Assembly: GCF_000422645.1 (NCBI RefSeq)
Contig: NZ_KE383896.1
Coordinates: forward strand, 253,461-317,460
Direction of reading: 5' to 3'
Source: Ferrimonas futtsuensis DSM 18154
GTDB taxonomy: Bacteria; Pseudomonadota; Gammaproteobacteria; Enterobacterales; Shewanellaceae
DNA length: 64,000 bases
Shown here: in pieces, positions 1 through 9,692 of the stretch
Layout: each line of letters begins with the position of its first letter
Position numbering within the stretch: the first letter of the stretch is position 1
Translations under genes and position numbers: made by a program
Notes under the pieces: generated by a model
Told to the model about the DNA's origin: nothing
The model's database searches: none
The model's input: the letters and a program-made list of their open reading frames with translations, nothing else

Positions 1-673
1 TGGCGGTCTCCTGATCCCCCTCGATAACCACCACCTTGTCATCGGCCAGGCGACGACAGGTTTCGGTCAGCAGGGTGGTCTTACCGGAGCCTGGGCTCGA
101 CACCAGGTTGACCACCAGTTGGTTCGCCTGATGGAAGCGCTTGCGGTTGTCGGCGGCGATGGCGTCATTCTTGCCCAGGATATCCTGTTCGATCTGTACC
201 ATCCGCGCCTGGGACATACCGGGCGCATGAGCATGGGCCGGTCCCTGACCATAGTGGAGGTTGTCACCCTGATGTGCCGGAGCAAAAGCCTCGGCCTTGT
301 CATCGTGATGATGGTCATGTTCATGAGAATGACCATGGTCGTGGCTATGATCGTGACCGTGGCTATGACCATGCTGATGGGCCGCCTCACCATGAATATG
401 GTAGTGATAATGATGCTCTACATTACCCTGATGGTGATAGTGGTGGTGGATGATGGTCGGCTCGACAGTGGCATGATGAGCATGGCCGTGGTGATGATCA
501 TGAGCATGACTGTGGTCATGGCTATGGCCGTGGTCATGGCCGTGGTCATGGCTGTGGCCGTGGCTGTGGTCATGGCTGTGGCCGTGATCATGATGATGGT
601 GGTGACCGTGGTCATGGCTATGACCCTGTTCGATCTTTACATTGCCTTCGGCACAGCCGCATACGGTACACAT
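1..673 (-). CDS. hypB: Hydrogenase nickel incorporation GTPase HypB, histidine-rich (3' part outside window)
   Basis: HypB is the GTPase that hands nickel to the large subunit of [NiFe]-hydrogenases together with HypA. The gene starts at 673 behind an AGAGG site and runs off the left edge, so the C-terminal half of the GTPase domain is missing here. Residues 1-7 read MCTVCGC, the CxxCGC high-affinity nickel motif known from E. coli HypB. Residues 18-123 contain 53 histidines, mostly in HGHSHDH-type runs. The P-loop SSPGSGKTT follows with its lysine at residue 198, roughly 80 residues later than in E. coli HypB, so the His domain accounts for the extra length. Two bases separate it from hypA, so the two are one operon. 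Identification is secure; nickel storage by the His domain is inferred from nickelin-type HypB proteins. Confidence 0.95.
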   Translation of the reverse strand, partial: MCTVCGCAEGNVKIEQGHSHDHGHHHHHDHGHSHDHSHGHSHDHGHDHGHSHDHSHAHDHHHGHAHHATVEPTIIHHHYHHQGNVEHHYHYHIHGEAAHQHGHSHGHDHSHDHGHSHEHDHHHDDKAEAFAPAHQGDNLHYGQGPAHAHAPGMSQARMVQIEQDILGKNDAIAADNRKRFHQANQLVVNLVSSPGSGKTTLLTETCRRLADDKVVVIEGDQETA

Positions 674-675
674 GG

Positions 676-1017
676 TTACTCTACCTCTAATGATTTGACT
701 CGCATCTGGGTGCCTCCCACTACCTGCAGCGAGTATCCGCTGCATTTGGGACAGGGCTGCCCACGCCGTGACAGGGGAACCTCCACGGCACAATCGAAAC
801 AGTAGGCGGTGCCGGGCACCGACTCGATGGAAAGGCTGCACCCTTCGGCCAGGGTCTCCCTGGTGATCACATCAAAGCTGAACTCCAGCGCCTCCAGCTC
901 CACCCCGGCCAGTTCCCCAACCTCGAGGCAGACCTCTTTCACCTTGGTGAACTGCTGCTTCTGGGCCTCGCTCTCCAGGATTTGTACTATCCCTTCGGCC
1001 AGTGACATCTCGTGCAT
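676..1017 (-). CDS. hypA: Hydrogenase/urease nickel chaperone HypA
   Basis: HypA (113 residues) works with HypB to deliver nickel to apo-hydrogenase. The chosen start gives the conserved N-terminus MHEMSL, whose His2 is the family nickel ligand, and has a GGAAGG ribosome site just upstream; an upstream in-frame start would add 25 residues with no family match. The zinc site is C73-x2-C76 and C89-x2-C92. It is first in a leftward hypAB operon, two bases before hypB. The hydrogenase structural genes are not in the window. Confidence 0.96.
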   Translation of the reverse strand: MHEMSLAEGIVQILESEAQKQQFTKVKEVCLEVGELAGVELEALEFSFDVITRETLAEGCSLSIESVPGTAYCFDCAVEVPLSRRGQPCPKCSGYSLQVVGGTQMRVKSLEVE

Positions 1018-1191
1018 CTTGCCTTCCCGCTCTAGGCCTTTCGGGCCTGTTACTGGTAACTGGCTGCCCCTGTGGCAACCTTGTCGCTCCATGTTACTCA
1101 GGGACCCCGGGTCGAAACATTGTCCTTTGTCATAAAAATTGAAAAAAGGTCATAACATCGCTGTTACCCGCCAGCCCTGAGTTTTGCCCAT
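1018..1191 (-). other. hypA upstream region
   Basis: This stretch between the isc terminator and hypA should hold the hyp promoter. I see a short hairpin (GGCC-TTTC-GGGCC) close to the start of hypA but no convincing -35/-10 pair, sigma-54 site or FNR site. Confidence 0.35.
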
Positions 1192-1216
1192 AAAAAAAGC
1201 GGAGCTGATGCTCCGC
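1192..1216 (-). terminator. Rho-independent terminator of the isc operon
   Basis: On the minus strand the stem GCGGAGC / GCTCCGC with an ATCA loop is followed by seven T residues, 20 bases after the iscX stop codon. It separates the isc operon from hypAB. Confidence 0.9.
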
Positions 1217-1235
1217 CTTCTCTGTTCAGTCTGGC

Positions 1236-1436
1236 TTATTCGGCCTCGTCTATCCAGGCCTGCTGAATCGCTTCCAGGATACGCTCATTACAGTGATCGG
1301 GGTCGTCATTGAACCCCTCCAGATCCATCACCCACTGGCGCAGCTCGGTGAAGCGCAGCTGCGTAGGATCCACATCGGGCTTCTGCTCGCTCAGCTCGAT
1401 GGCGATATCCTGCACGTCTACCCACTTCAGTTCCAT
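1236..1436 (-). CDS. iscX: Fe-S assembly protein IscX
   Basis: Small acidic protein (66 residues) that binds IscS and iron and modulates the rate of cluster synthesis. The family pattern is clear: LKWVDVQDIAIEL near the N-terminus, then DPTQLRFTELRQWV and GFNDDPDHCNE, ending in an acidic tail. Length equals the E. coli protein. It is the last gene of the isc operon, 18 bases after fdx, and is followed by the terminator. Confidence 0.96.
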   Translation of the reverse strand: MELKWVDVQDIAIELSEQKPDVDPTQLRFTELRQWVMDLEGFNDDPDHCNERILEAIQQAWIDEAE

Positions 1437-1454
1437 GCTTACCTCCTAACGAGA

Positions 1455-1793
1455 CTAGTGGTGTTCACTCACCTGATTGATGGTGTATCTGGGGATGTCC
1501 ACCACCAGATCCTCATCTTCGACCTTGGCCTGACAAGAGAGACGGGATTCCGGCTCCAGACCCCAAGCCTTATCCAGCATGTCATCTTCCAGTTCGTCGC
1601 TCTCCTCCAGAGAGTCGAAGCCTTCGCGAACCACCACGTGACAGGTGGTGCAGGCGCAGGACTTCTCGCAGGCATGCTCAATGATGATGCCATTGCGCAG
1701 GGCGACGTCCAGAATGGTCTCCCCCTGCTCGGCTTGGGTTTCCAGACCTTCAGGGCAGTGCTCTTCACTGGGCAGAAAAATAATCTTTGGCAT
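1455..1793 (-). CDS. fdx: [2Fe-2S] ferredoxin of the ISC system
   Basis: Electron carrier for cluster assembly on IscU (112 residues). Cluster ligands fit the adrenodoxin-type pattern C42-x5-C48-x2-C51 and C87; C46 is the extra non-ligand cysteine usual in Isc ferredoxins. It lies 8 bases after hscA and 18 before iscX, so it is translated from the shared isc message. Confidence 0.97.
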   Translation of the reverse strand: MPKIIFLPSEEHCPEGLETQAEQGETILDVALRNGIIIEHACEKSCACTTCHVVVREGFDSLEESDELEDDMLDKAWGLEPESRLSCQAKVEDEDLVVDIPRYTINQVSEHH

Positions 1794-1801
1794 AGCTAAC
1801 C

Positions 1802-3652
1802 TTATACGTTATCAACCGATTGTCCCGACAGCGCCCGACGAATGGACAGGTCCATCCGGCGCGCGGCAAACTCGGCACTGGCCTTATCCAGGGCCTCGAT
1901 GGCGTCCTTGATGACCTGACCATCGCTGCCTTCACACAACTGTTTCAGCGCCACCATCCGGTCACGCAATACCTGCTGCTGCTCAGGGCGCAGCAGTTCA
2001 TCGCCGTCAGCATCCAGGGCAGAGCTCAGGCTTTCGATCACCCGCTGGGCCTCGATGCGCTGCTCGGTCAGCATCCGCTTGGCGATATCCTCTTTGGCGT
2101 GCGTCATGGACTCGGTGAGCATCCGGGTGATCTCCCCCTCGCTCAGGCCGAAGGAGGGCTTCACCTGAATGGAGGTCTGAACCCCTGAGGTCTTCTCCTG
2201 GGCGGTCACTGACAGCAGGCCATCGGCATCCACCTGGAAGGTCACCCGAATCACCGCAGTGCCCGCAGCCATAGGCGGAATGTCCTTGAGGACGAAACGC
2301 GCCAGGGAGCGGCAGTCCGCCACCATCTCACGCTCACCCTGTACCACATGAATGGCCATGGCAGTCTGACCGTCTTTGAAGGTGGTGAACTCCTGAGCCC
2401 GGGCCACCGGAATGGTGGTATTGCGGGGAATCACCTTCTCGGTCAGCCCCCCCATGGTCTCCAACCCCAGGGACAGGGGCGCCACGTCCAGCAGCAACAT
2501 GTCCGAGTCGGGCTTGTTGCCCACCAGGATATCAGCCTGGATGGCGGCACCGATGGCCACCACACGATCGGGGTCGATGCTGGTCAGCGGGGTACGGCCA
2601 AAGAACTCGCCCACCTGGTCCCGCACCTGGGGAACCCGGGTGGAACCGCCCACCATCACCACCTCCAGCACCTCCTGCTTCTCCAGGCCGGCGTCCCGCA
2701 GGCTGCGGCGACAGGCCATCAGGGTGCGTTTGACCAATGGAGAGATCAGCGCATCAAACTGGCTGCGGGTGATCTCTCCCTGCCAGTCGCCAATGGCGGC
2801 GGTCACACTGTCGGCACCGGTCAGCGCCTCCTTGACCCGGCAGGCTTCACTCTGCAGCTGCCGGCGCAGGCTGGCATCCGCATCGGCGATCCCGGCCAGT
2901 TCGGCCAGATGGTCCGCCAGCAGATGATCGAAATCATCCCCGCCCAGGGCGGAATCGCCGCCGGTGGCCAACACCTCGAACACCCCCTGATTGAGGCGCA
3001 AGATGGAGATGTCGAAGGTGCCACCACCCAGATCGTAGACAGCGATCACCCCCTCCTGGCCCGAATCCAGGCCGTAGGCGATGGCCGCCGCCGTGGGCTC
3101 GTTCAGCAACCGCAACACCTTGATGCCCACCAGTTCGGCGGAATCCTTAGTGCCCTGACGCTGAGCGTCATCGAAGTAGGCTGGCACGGTGATCACCGCG
3201 CCGGACAACTCGCCTCCCAGGGTTTCTTCGGCCCTGGCAATCAATGGCTTGAGCACTTCGGAGGAGACCTGGACCGGATTGACCCGGCCACTGCGGGTCA
3301 CAAACAGCGGCAAGCCGTTGTCCGAGGCTTCCAGCTCATAAGGCAGTTTGGGGTAACGGCTCTGGATGTCCTCCAGGGACCGCCCCATGAAGCGCTTCAC
3401 CGAGATGATGGTGTTCTGTGGATCGTCGCTGGCCAGGGCCTTGGCAGACTCGCCGGTCTCCAACCCCTGTTCCAGATAACGCACCACCGATGGCATGCGG
3501 TGGTGCCCCTGGGGGTCCGGCAGAGTTTCCGCCTGACCGCTGCGCACCGCAGCCACCAGAGAATTTGTGGTTCCGAGATCGATTCCCACCGCCAGCTTGT
3601 GCTGGTGAGGGGCGGCCATCTGGCCGGGTTCAGCAATTTGCAGTAGCGCCAT
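1802..3652 (-). CDS. hscA: Fe-S assembly Hsp70 chaperone HscA
   Basis: Specialised Hsp70 (616 residues, the usual length) that binds the LPPVK motif of IscU and drives cluster transfer with ATP. The nucleotide-binding domain shows [12 protein letters not shown] near residue 22, [13 protein letters not shown] around 210 and VGGSTRVP near 340; the substrate-binding domain and helical lid follow. Gene order hscB-hscA-fdx is the standard isc order, with 18 bases to hscB and 8 to fdx. Confidence 0.97.
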   Translation of the reverse strand: MALLQIAEPGQMAAPHQHKLAVGIDLGTTNSLVAAVRSGQAETLPDPQGHHRMPSVVRYLEQGLETGESAKALASDDPQNTIISVKRFMGRSLEDIQSRYPKLPYELEASDNGLPLFVTRSGRVNPVQVSSEVLKPLIARAEETLGGELSGAVITVPAYFDDAQRQGTKDSAELVGIKVLRLLNEPTAAAIAYGLDSGQEGVIAVYDLGGGTFDISILRLNQGVFEVLATGGDSALGGDDFDHLLADHLAELAGIADADASLRRQLQSEACRVKEALTGADSVTAAIGDWQGEITRSQFDALISPLVKRTLMACRRSLRDAGLEKQEVLEVVMVGGSTRVPQVRDQVGEFFGRTPLTSIDPDRVVAIGAAIQADILVGNKPDSDMLLLDVAPLSLGLETMGGLTEKVIPRNTTIPVARAQEFTTFKDGQTAMAIHVVQGEREMVADCRSLARFVLKDIPPMAAGTAVIRVTFQVDADGLLSVTAQEKTSGVQTSIQVKPSFGLSEGEITRMLTESMTHAKEDIAKRMLTEQRIEAQRVIESLSSALDADGDELLRPEQQQVLRDRMVALKQLCEGSDGQVIKDAIEALDKASAEFAARRMDLSIRRALSGQSVDNV

Positions 3653-3670
3653 AATCAGTGATGTGAAGCA

Positions 3671-4186
3671 TCAGGCCAGCAACCGGTCTTCCAGCTGCGC
3701 CAGCTCCTCCTCCAGCTTCTTCATGAATTTTAGTTTGCGTACCGAGTCGGCGGCCTGGGGCCACTGCTGCTCTCCCAGCTGTGACTCCAGCTGTTGCATC
3801 AGGGCGCGAGTGCGCTGACTCAGATCGTCGGCGAAATCCATCGCCGCGCTCTCGACGTCGGAGGACTCCTCCACCTCTTCCAGGGTCTCCCTGAGCATCA
3901 TCTGTTCCATCAGGAAGCCGGTATCTCGGATGGTCTGGGTCTCACCCTGCAGGTCGATGCCACTGAGTTTCAGCAGATACTGGGCCCGGCCCACGGGCTC
4001 TTTCAGGGTCTGGAAGGCGTCGTTGATCTCCGCCGCTTTCTGCACCGCCAACAGGCGGTCCCGCTCGGAGGCGTCGGCAAAGTTATCCGGATGGACGGCA
4101 CGCTGAAGCTCGCGGTAGCGGCCGCTTAGCAGGGTGGCGTCCACCTGGAACGCCACCGGAAGGTCGAACAACTCGAAGTAGTTCAT
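3671..4186 (-). CDS. hscB: Fe-S assembly J-domain co-chaperone HscB
   Basis: DnaJ-type co-chaperone (171 residues) that brings IscU to HscA and stimulates its ATPase. The start MNYFELFDLP is chosen because it is the family N-terminus and has an AGGGGA ribosome site; the open frame runs 30 codons further upstream without homology. The J-domain HPD signature is at residues 32-34 (VHPDNF), and the C-terminal three-helix IscU-binding domain follows. Confidence 0.96.
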   Translation of the reverse strand: MNYFELFDLPVAFQVDATLLSGRYRELQRAVHPDNFADASERDRLLAVQKAAEINDAFQTLKEPVGRAQYLLKLSGIDLQGETQTIRDTGFLMEQMMLRETLEEVEESSDVESAAMDFADDLSQRTRALMQQLESQLGEQQWPQAADSVRKLKFMKKLEEELAQLEDRLLA

Positions 4187-4232
4187 CAATATCCCCTGCA
4201 CCTGGCAACTGGGCCCGTTCGGGCCCCAGGCA

Positions 4233-4556
4233 TCAAACAGTAAAGCTCTCTCCGCAGCCACACTCTCCCTGGGCATTGGGGTTATTGAACTTAAAGCCTT
4301 CGTTCAGGCCCTCCTTGACGAAATCCAGCTCCACGCCCTCAAGATAGATCAGGCTCTTGGCGTCGATGATCACGTTGACTCCCTTGTCTTCGAACACTTC
4401 ATCGTCTGGATTGAGTTCATCAACGAACTCGATAACGTAGGCCAGTCCGGAGCAGCCGGAGGTCTTCAGGCCCAGGCGCAGGCCGATGCCGCGCCCGCGA
4501 TTGGCCAGAAACTGCTTCACCCGGTCGGCGGCGGCGTCGGTCATGGAGATGGCCAT
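4233..4556 (-). CDS. iscA: A-type Fe-S carrier IscA
   Basis: A-type carrier (107 residues) that receives and passes on Fe-S clusters. The three ligand cysteines are C35 (TSGCSGLAY) and C99, C101 (GECGCGESF), the invariant A-type pattern. It follows iscU by 11 bases in the isc operon. Confidence 0.97.
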   Translation of the reverse strand: MAISMTDAAADRVKQFLANRGRGIGLRLGLKTSGCSGLAYVIEFVDELNPDDEVFEDKGVNVIIDAKSLIYLEGVELDFVKEGLNEGFKFNNPNAQGECGCGESFTV

Positions 4557-4567
4557 AGAAACTCCCG

Positions 4568-4954
4568 TTACTCTTTGCCTTGCTTGCTGTTGTAATCGGC
4601 AATGGCCGCCTTGATGGCGTCCTCAGCCAGAATAGAACAGTGGATCTTCACGGGAGGCAGGGCCAACTCTTCGGCGATCTCGGTGTTCTTGATGGAAGCC
4701 GCTTCCTCCAGGGTCTTGCCCTTCACCCACTCGGTGACCAGGGAGGAGGAAGCGATGGCGCTGCCACAGCCGTAGGTCTTGAACTTGGCGTCTTCAATAA
4801 CGCCTTCGTCGTCCACCTTCAGTTGCAGCTTCATCACGTCACCGCAAGCCGGCGCGCCAACCATACCGGTGGCGACATTGGGGTCGTTCTTGTCGAAAGA
4901 ACCCACGTTGCGGGGGTTTTCGTAGTGGTCAATGACCTTTTCACTGTATGCCAT
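4568..4954 (-). CDS. iscU: Fe-S cluster scaffold IscU
   Basis: Scaffold protein (128 residues) on which [2Fe-2S] clusters are built from IscS sulfur. Cluster cysteines are C37, C63 and C106, and the HscA recognition motif LPPVK is at 99-103, all at the E. coli positions. The gene sits 66 bases after iscS. Confidence 0.98.
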   Translation of the reverse strand: MAYSEKVIDHYENPRNVGSFDKNDPNVATGMVGAPACGDVMKLQLKVDDEGVIEDAKFKTYGCGSAIASSSLVTEWVKGKTLEEAASIKNTEIAEELALPPVKIHCSILAEDAIKAAIADYNSKQGKE

Positions 4955-5020
4955 GATTACGCTCCAAATTCCTAACTCTCGTCGGGGACCGGTCGCCGCC
5001 GGCCCCTCGTTGTGTCTCTA

Positions 5021-6235
5021 TCAGTGAGCCGCCCACTCAACGGTGGACAGGTCGATACCGTCTTTGTGCATCTCCCACAGGGGGGACATCTCACGCAGTT
5101 TGCCGATGGCGCCACGGATCTTGTCGATGGCGTAATCGATCTCCTCCTCGGTGGTAAAGCGGCCGATGGAGAAACGGATGGAGCTGTGGGCCAGCTCGTC
5201 GGTCATGCCCAGGGCGCGCAGCACATAGCTGGGCTCCAGGCTGGCAGAGGTACAAGCTGAGCCGGAAGACACTGCCAGGTCGCTCAGGGCCATCATCAGA
5301 GATTCGCCCTCAACGAAGTTAAAGCTGATATTGAGGTTGGAGACCAGGCGTTGCTCCAGGTCACCATTGATGTACACCTCTTCAATGTCACTGATGCCAT
5401 TGAGCAGGCGGTCACGCAGGGCGCGCATGCGCTCAGCTTCTGCACCCATCTCCTCTTTGGCGATGCGGCAGGCTTCGCCCAGGCCCACCAGCTGGTGGGT
5501 CGCCAGGGTGCCGGAACGCATGCCGCGCTCATGGCCACCACCGTGCATCTGGGCTTCCAGACGAACCCGAGGCTTACGACGGACGTACAGGGCACCGACC
5601 CCTTTGGGGCCGTACATCTTGTGGGCGGAGATGGAGATCATGTCCACCTTCATCGCCTTCACGTCGATGGGCAGCTTGCCGGCGCTCTGGGCCGCATCCA
5701 CGTGCAGCAAGATCTTTTTGCTGCGGCACAGCTCGCCGATGGCGGCGATGTCGTGAATGACGCCGATCTCGTTGTTCACGTGCATGATGGAAACCAGGAT
5801 GGTGTCATCACGCATCGCTTCTTCGAAGCGGCTCAGGGGAATGATGCCGTTGCTCTCCGGCTCCAGGTAGGTCACCTCGTAGCCTTCACGCTCCAGCTGG
5901 CGACAGGTATCCAGCACCGCTTTGTGTTCGGTCTTGCTGGTGATGATGTGCTTGCCCTTCTTGTTATAGAAGTGCGCCACACCCTTGATGGCCAGGTTGT
6001 CGGACTCGGTGGCACCTGAGGTAAAGACGATCTCGCGAGGATCGGCGTTGATCAGATCCGCTACCTGATTGCGGGCAATGTCTACCGCCTCTTCGGCCTG
6101 CCAGCCAAACTTGTGCGAGCGAGACGCGGGGTTACCGAACATGCCGTCCAGTGTCATGTACTGAACCATCTTCTCGGCGACACGTGGGTCGACCGGAGTG
6201 GTGGCGGAGTAATCAAAATAGATCGGAAGCTTCAT
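5021..6235 (-). CDS. iscS: Cysteine desulfurase IscS
   Basis: PLP enzyme that takes sulfur from cysteine for Fe-S clusters and tRNA thiolation. The start at 6235 gives 404 residues beginning [16 protein letters not shown], the same length as E. coli IscS, with an AGAAGG site; 21 upstream in-frame codons are leader. The PLP lysine is in [11 protein letters not shown] and the catalytic cysteine in [14 protein letters not shown]. It is the second gene of the isc operon, 75 bases after iscR. Confidence 0.98.
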   Translation of the reverse strand: MKLPIYFDYSATTPVDPRVAEKMVQYMTLDGMFGNPASRSHKFGWQAEEAVDIARNQVADLINADPREIVFTSGATESDNLAIKGVAHFYNKKGKHIITSKTEHKAVLDTCRQLEREGYEVTYLEPESNGIIPLSRFEEAMRDDTILVSIMHVNNEIGVIHDIAAIGELCRSKKILLHVDAAQSAGKLPIDVKAMKVDMISISAHKMYGPKGVGALYVRRKPRVRLEAQMHGGGHERGMRSGTLATHQLVGLGEACRIAKEEMGAEAERMRALRDRLLNGISDIEEVYINGDLEQRLVSNLNISFNFVEGESLMMALSDLAVSSGSACTSASLEPSYVLRALGMTDELAHSSIRFSIGRFTTEEEIDYAIDKIRGAIGKLREMSPLWEMHKDGIDLSTVEWAAH

Positions 6236-6310
6236 TACCTTCTCCGACTTGAGCCGGCTAAAAACATGGTGCCGGCGGTTAGTTACATCATGGCGCAAGC
6301 GCCAAAACCT

Positions 6311-6769
6311 TTACTGTGCGTGAGCTTTGGCCTGTTGTGTTTCCTGACGTACGGAGACCACCTTTACGTCATGGCTCGACATCAGATCAGCCAGGCTGAT
6401 GCCGTTTAGAAATCCTGCAATTCTGTCGCTGAGGTCTCCCCACAGGGAGTGAGTCAGGCAACGGGCGCCGCTCTGGCAATTGCTCTTGCCGTGACAGCGG
6501 GTCGCGTCCACGGACTCATCCACGGCGTGCACCACCATGCCTACGGCGATGTCGGCAGGATCCTGCCCCAGCAGGTAGCCGCCACCCGGGCCACGTACAC
6601 TGCTGACCAAACCGTTTTTACGCAGCTTGGCGAACAACTGCTCCAGGTACGACAGAGAGATACCTTGTCGCTCGGAGATGTCAGCCAGCGGCACCGGCCC
6701 ATCGGCGGAGTGCAGAGCCACATCGAGTATGGCGGTGACCGCGTAGCGGCCTTTGGATGTCAATCTCAT
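6311..6769 (-). CDS. iscR: Fe-S cluster-responsive regulator IscR
   Basis: Rrf2-family regulator (152 residues) that represses isc when it carries a [2Fe-2S] cluster and uses a different site class when apo. An N-terminal winged helix ([20 protein letters not shown]) is followed by the cluster ligands C92, C98, C104 and H107, identical in spacing to E. coli IscR. A type 1 operator lies directly upstream (6807-6831), implying the usual feedback control of the operon. Confidence 0.97.
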   Translation of the reverse strand: MRLTSKGRYAVTAILDVALHSADGPVPLADISERQGISLSYLEQLFAKLRKNGLVSSVRGPGGGYLLGQDPADIAVGMVVHAVDESVDATRCHGKSNCQSGARCLTHSLWGDLSDRIAGFLNGISLADLMSSHDVKVVSVRQETQQAKAHAQ

Positions 6770-6796
6770 AACCTGTCCCTTTCATGCAACGCTACC

Positions 6797-6831
6797 ACTA
6801 TACCATATACCTGAGTAAATTACTCAAGTAT
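6797..6831 (-). promoter_or_regulatory. iscR promoter with IscR type 1 operator
   Basis: Positions 6807-6831 form a 25-base near-perfect palindrome with half-sites ATACCTGAGTAA and TTACTCAAGTAT, only one symmetric pair mismatched. It fits the published IscR type 1 layout of two GACT/AGTC-like halves at that spacing, with GAGT/ACTC cores. A possible minus-strand -35 TTGAGT (6822-6827) lies within it and TATAGT (6797-6802) could be the -10, although the 19-base spacer is long. Operator confidence is high, promoter element confidence moderate. Confidence 0.82.
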
Positions 6832-6877
6832 TATTCTGGCAGCTTTAACCGGGATTTTCGATTAATGGAGAGGAATA

Positions 6878-6896
6878 CCCCAGCATCCAGCTGGGG
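6878..6896 (-). terminator. Hairpin after cysE, possible weak terminator
   Basis: The seven-pair stem CCCCAGC / GCTGGGG lies 26 bases after the cysE stop. Only TATT follows on the minus strand, so it may slow or partly stop transcription rather than end it fully. Confidence 0.45.
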
Positions 6897-6922
6897 CATT
6901 TAACCCTATTCGCAAGTCGGAT

Positions 6923-7747
6923 TCAAATACCTGGATCAAATCTTTCGTGCTCTTTTCGGCGGGTATCTGCCGCTTCTTGCTCTGCTTCAACAAAAGCGGT
7001 GACATTGAGCTGTGGCAGCTCCTTGATTTCGATGGTGCAGCCCTGCTCCTTCAGCGCCTGGCAGATCTCCATCATACGGGCGTCCATCAGGTGCATATGA
7101 TCGAGCATGGAACCGATGGCACTGGCCACGGGATCCGGATTATCCGGCGACACCGCATAGGCGTCGAAACCATATTTCCGGGCCAGGTGACTGCGCCGGT
7201 GCTCCTTCTCACGCTCCGCCTTACTGAGCACGGACCGCGCGGGAATGCCGATCATGGTGGTTCCCGGCTCCACATCTTTGATCACCACAGAGTTGGACCC
7301 CACCCGGGCGCCCTCACCGATGTCCAGGGGCCCCAGGATCTTGGCACCGGCCCCCACCACCACATTATCATGGAGGGTGGGGTGACGCTTACCGGCGTTC
7401 CAACTGGTTCCCCCCAGGGTCACGCCGTGGTACAGGGTCACGTCATCGCCAATCTCCGCAGTCTCGCCGATCACCACCCCCATGCCATGGTCGATGAAGA
7501 AGCGACGGCCAATGCGGGCCCCAGGGTGAATCTCCACACCGGTGGCCCAACGGGAGAAAGTAGAGAGAAGGCGGGCGGTCAGCTTCCAGTTACGACACCA
7601 GAGTTTGTGGGAGATTCGGTGAAGCCAGATCGCATGCATGCCTGGGTAGTTGGTCAGAATCTCGAAGGCGCTGTTGGCCGCCGGATCTCTGTGATAGATG
7701 GAAGCGATATCTTCCTTTAGACGCGCACGTATTCCCATGTCTGCCAT
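6923..7747 (-). CDS. cysE: Serine O-acetyltransferase CysE
   Basis: Makes O-acetylserine from serine and acetyl-CoA, the first committed step to cysteine. The protein (274 residues) has an alpha-helical N-terminus followed by the left-handed beta-helix of hexapeptide repeats; the active-site region reads [17 protein letters not shown] and [14 protein letters not shown]. The start overlaps the trmJ stop as TAATG; ATG at 7738 (residue 4) is an alternative. The C-terminal extension of about 90 residues is typical of the cysE copy that sits between trmJ and iscR in related bacteria. Context suggests it supplies cysteine for IscS. Confidence 0.93.
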   Translation of the reverse strand: MADMGIRARLKEDIASIYHRDPAANSAFEILTNYPGMHAIWLHRISHKLWCRNWKLTARLLSTFSRWATGVEIHPGARIGRRFFIDHGMGVVIGETAEIGDDVTLYHGVTLGGTSWNAGKRHPTLHDNVVVGAGAKILGPLDIGEGARVGSNSVVIKDVEPGTTMIGIPARSVLSKAEREKEHRRSHLARKYGFDAYAVSPDNPDPVASAIGSMLDHMHLMDARMMEICQALKEQGCTIEIKELPQLNVTAFVEAEQEAADTRRKEHERFDPGI

Positions 7748-8472
7748 TACTCTTTTGTGGTGGGGTCAGTTCTCTCTACAGATGTGAGGACGCCTCGCAG
7801 GATATTCAACTCCTGTGACTCTGGACGAGCCCGGTTGAACAGTCTGCGCAGCTTGGCCATCACCTGACCAGGATGATTTTTGCGGATAAAGCCGGTGTGA
7901 GTCAGGGCCGACTCCAGGTGCTGGTAGAAGCCCTCGAGCTGCTCGCCATTGGGGTACTCCTCCTCAGGCTCCGGCTTGGCCAGCAGGCTGAGGTGTTTCA
8001 TCCTCACCTCATAACAGAGCAGCTGTACCGCCTGAGCCAGGTTGAGACTGGAATACTCGGGATTGGCCGGGATGTTGACGTGGAAGTGGCACAGCTGCAG
8101 CTCCTCGTTGGTCAGGCCATGATTCTCACGACCAAACACCAGGGCCACGGGACCGGTTCGCCCCTCCAGTGCCAGCTTCTCTCCGGCCTGACGAGCGTCA
8201 AGCTGAGGCCAGTCCAGGCCTCGGCGGCGTGCAGAGGTGCCGATGGCCAGGGAGCAATCGGCGATCGCCTCCTCCAGGGTGCCCACGGTTTTGATGTGCT
8301 TAAGCACATCCACGGCACCGGCGGCCAGAGCCACGGACTTACCGTCCGGCTCCACTCTGGGGGCCACCAGCATCAGCTGGGACAGGCCCATGGTTTTCAT
8401 CGCCCTGGCGGCGGAACCAATATTGCCCGGGTGGGAGGTGCCCACCAGGATAATGCGGATATTCTCTAGCAT
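7747..8472 (-). CDS. trmJ: tRNA (cytidine/uridine-2'-O-)-methyltransferase TrmJ
   Basis: SPOUT-class methyltransferase that 2'-O-methylates position 32 of certain tRNAs. The N-terminus [21 protein letters not shown] is the SpoU motif 1, and the knot region shows [17 protein letters not shown] and [18 protein letters not shown]-terminal helical extension of about 80 residues matches TrmJ rather than other SPOUT enzymes. It shares one base with cysE and is probably cotranscribed with it. Confidence 0.94.
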   Translation of the reverse strand: MLENIRIILVGTSHPGNIGSAARAMKTMGLSQLMLVAPRVEPDGKSVALAAGAVDVLKHIKTVGTLEEAIADCSLAIGTSARRRGLDWPQLDARQAGEKLALEGRTGPVALVFGRENHGLTNEELQLCHFHVNIPANPEYSSLNLAQAVQLLCYEVRMKHLSLLAKPEPEEEYPNGEQLEGFYQHLESALTHTGFIRKNHPGQVMAKLRRLFNRARPESQELNILRGVLTSVERTDPTTKE

Positions 8473-8631
8473 CCGGTTGATTACTTAGGTAAACAAAGAG
8501 GGCCAATATGCTATCACAGCCTAATGTGCCACTTTAGAAACATTTGTTGCTTTTATATATAGATCATCTCTGCTAAGATCCGCGCCCCAACCCACAGGGG
8601 TTTCCGTTCTTTTACATTCAGGGGTATCGAT
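8473..8631 (+). promoter_or_regulatory. trmJ/suhB divergent promoter region
   Basis: On the plus strand TGCTAAGAT is a plausible extended -10 about 60 bases before suhB, followed at once by the GC-rich run CCGCGCCCC, the kind of discriminator seen at promoters sensitive to ppGpp. No clear -35 is visible. The trmJ promoter on the other strand was not resolved. Confidence 0.45.
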
Positions 8632-9435
8632 ATGCATCCGATGCTGAACATCGCCGTTCGCGCTGCGCGCGCCGGCGGAGAGGTTATTGCACGCGCGTTT
8701 TCTGAGCAGGACAAAGTTGAAGCCGAACTGAAAGGCATCAATGATTACGTCACCAAAGTTGATCGTGACGCCGAGGCGGCCATCGTGGCCACCCTCCAGA
8801 AGTCCTATCCTAAGCACACCATCATCGGCGAAGAGTGCGGCACCATCGAAGGTGAGCACGCAGAGTTCCAATGGATCATCGACCCCCTGGATGGCACCAC
8901 TAACTTCGTTAAGGGCCTGCCCCACTTCTCCGTCTCCATTGCTCTGCAGATCAAGGGCAAGCTGGAGCATGCCGTGGTATTCGATCCCATCCGCAATGAA
9001 CTGTTCACCGCCACCCGGGGTGCCGGAGCCCAGTTGAACGGTTACCGCATCCGCAACAGCGGCGCCCGTAACCTGACCGGTACCGTTATTGCCACCGGCT
9101 TCCCCTTCAAGAGCCGTCAGCACAGCGAAAGCTACCTGAATATGCTGGCGGGTATCTGGGAAAATGCCGCTGATTTCCGCCGCACCGGCTCCGCGGCCCT
9201 GGATCTGGCTTACGTGGCTGCCGGCCGCGTCGACGGATTTTTCGAGATCGGCCTCAAGCCCTGGGACATTGCCGCAGGTGAACTGCTGGTGAAGGAAGCG
9301 GGCGGCATCGTGACTGACTTTATCGGCGGTCACAACCAGCTGAAGAGCGGCAACATCGTCGCCGGCGCTCCCAAGGTCACCGCCGGCCTGCTGGCCGCCA
9401 TGCGTCCGCACCTGAATGACGCCCTCAAGCGCTAA
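8632..9435 (+). CDS. suhB: Inositol-1-monophosphatase / rRNA-transcription factor SuhB
   Basis: Mg-dependent phosphatase of the IMPase family; in E. coli SuhB also joins the Nus antitermination complex on rRNA operons. The protein (267 residues) shows the metal motifs WIIDPLDGTTNFVKGLPHF and LKPWDIAAGELLVKEAGG, and GEECGTIEG upstream of them. It is transcribed away from trmJ, as in many gammaproteobacteria, and ends at a strong terminator. Confidence 0.96.
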   Translation: MHPMLNIAVRAARAGGEVIARAFSEQDKVEAELKGINDYVTKVDRDAEAAIVATLQKSYPKHTIIGEECGTIEGEHAEFQWIIDPLDGTTNFVKGLPHFSVSIALQIKGKLEHAVVFDPIRNELFTATRGAGAQLNGYRIRNSGARNLTGTVIATGFPFKSRQHSESYLNMLAGIWENAADFRRTGSAALDLAYVAAGRVDGFFEIGLKPWDIAAGELLVKEAGGIVTDFIGGHNQLKSGNIVAGAPKVTAGLLAAMRPHLNDALKR

Positions 9436-9451
9436 TTCCGGTTAAGAACGG

Positions 9452-9484
9452 AAAAGGGGAAGCCGTTGGCTTCCCCTTTTTTTC
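9452..9484 (+). terminator. Rho-independent terminator of suhB
   Basis: Stem AAAAGGGGAAGCC / GGCTTCCCCTTTT with a GTT loop, followed by T residues, 17 bases after the suhB stop. Confidence 0.93.
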
Positions 9485-9692
9485 GTGTCCGAAACTGAGA
9501 TCACGCCTACACTTTTCTCCCACCTTTTCATCTTTCCTTTCACAAATGGATGCAAATGACGCTAAATACGCCATTTCTGTTGATTTCAACCATGGCAATC
9601 TTCAGGGAAAGCTGCTGAGATCTATCGATTTTTGAATAAGCCCCTCTCAGGTGGAGCTAGGCTCCCTGAAGGTCCGGAAAACCGAGGTACCC

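Noticed and set aside
119-805. 228-residue Met/Val-rich open frame on the plus strand
   Set aside because: It is the antisense of the histidine-rich hypB coding region (CAC/CAT codons read as GTG/ATG) and has no ribosome site or family match.
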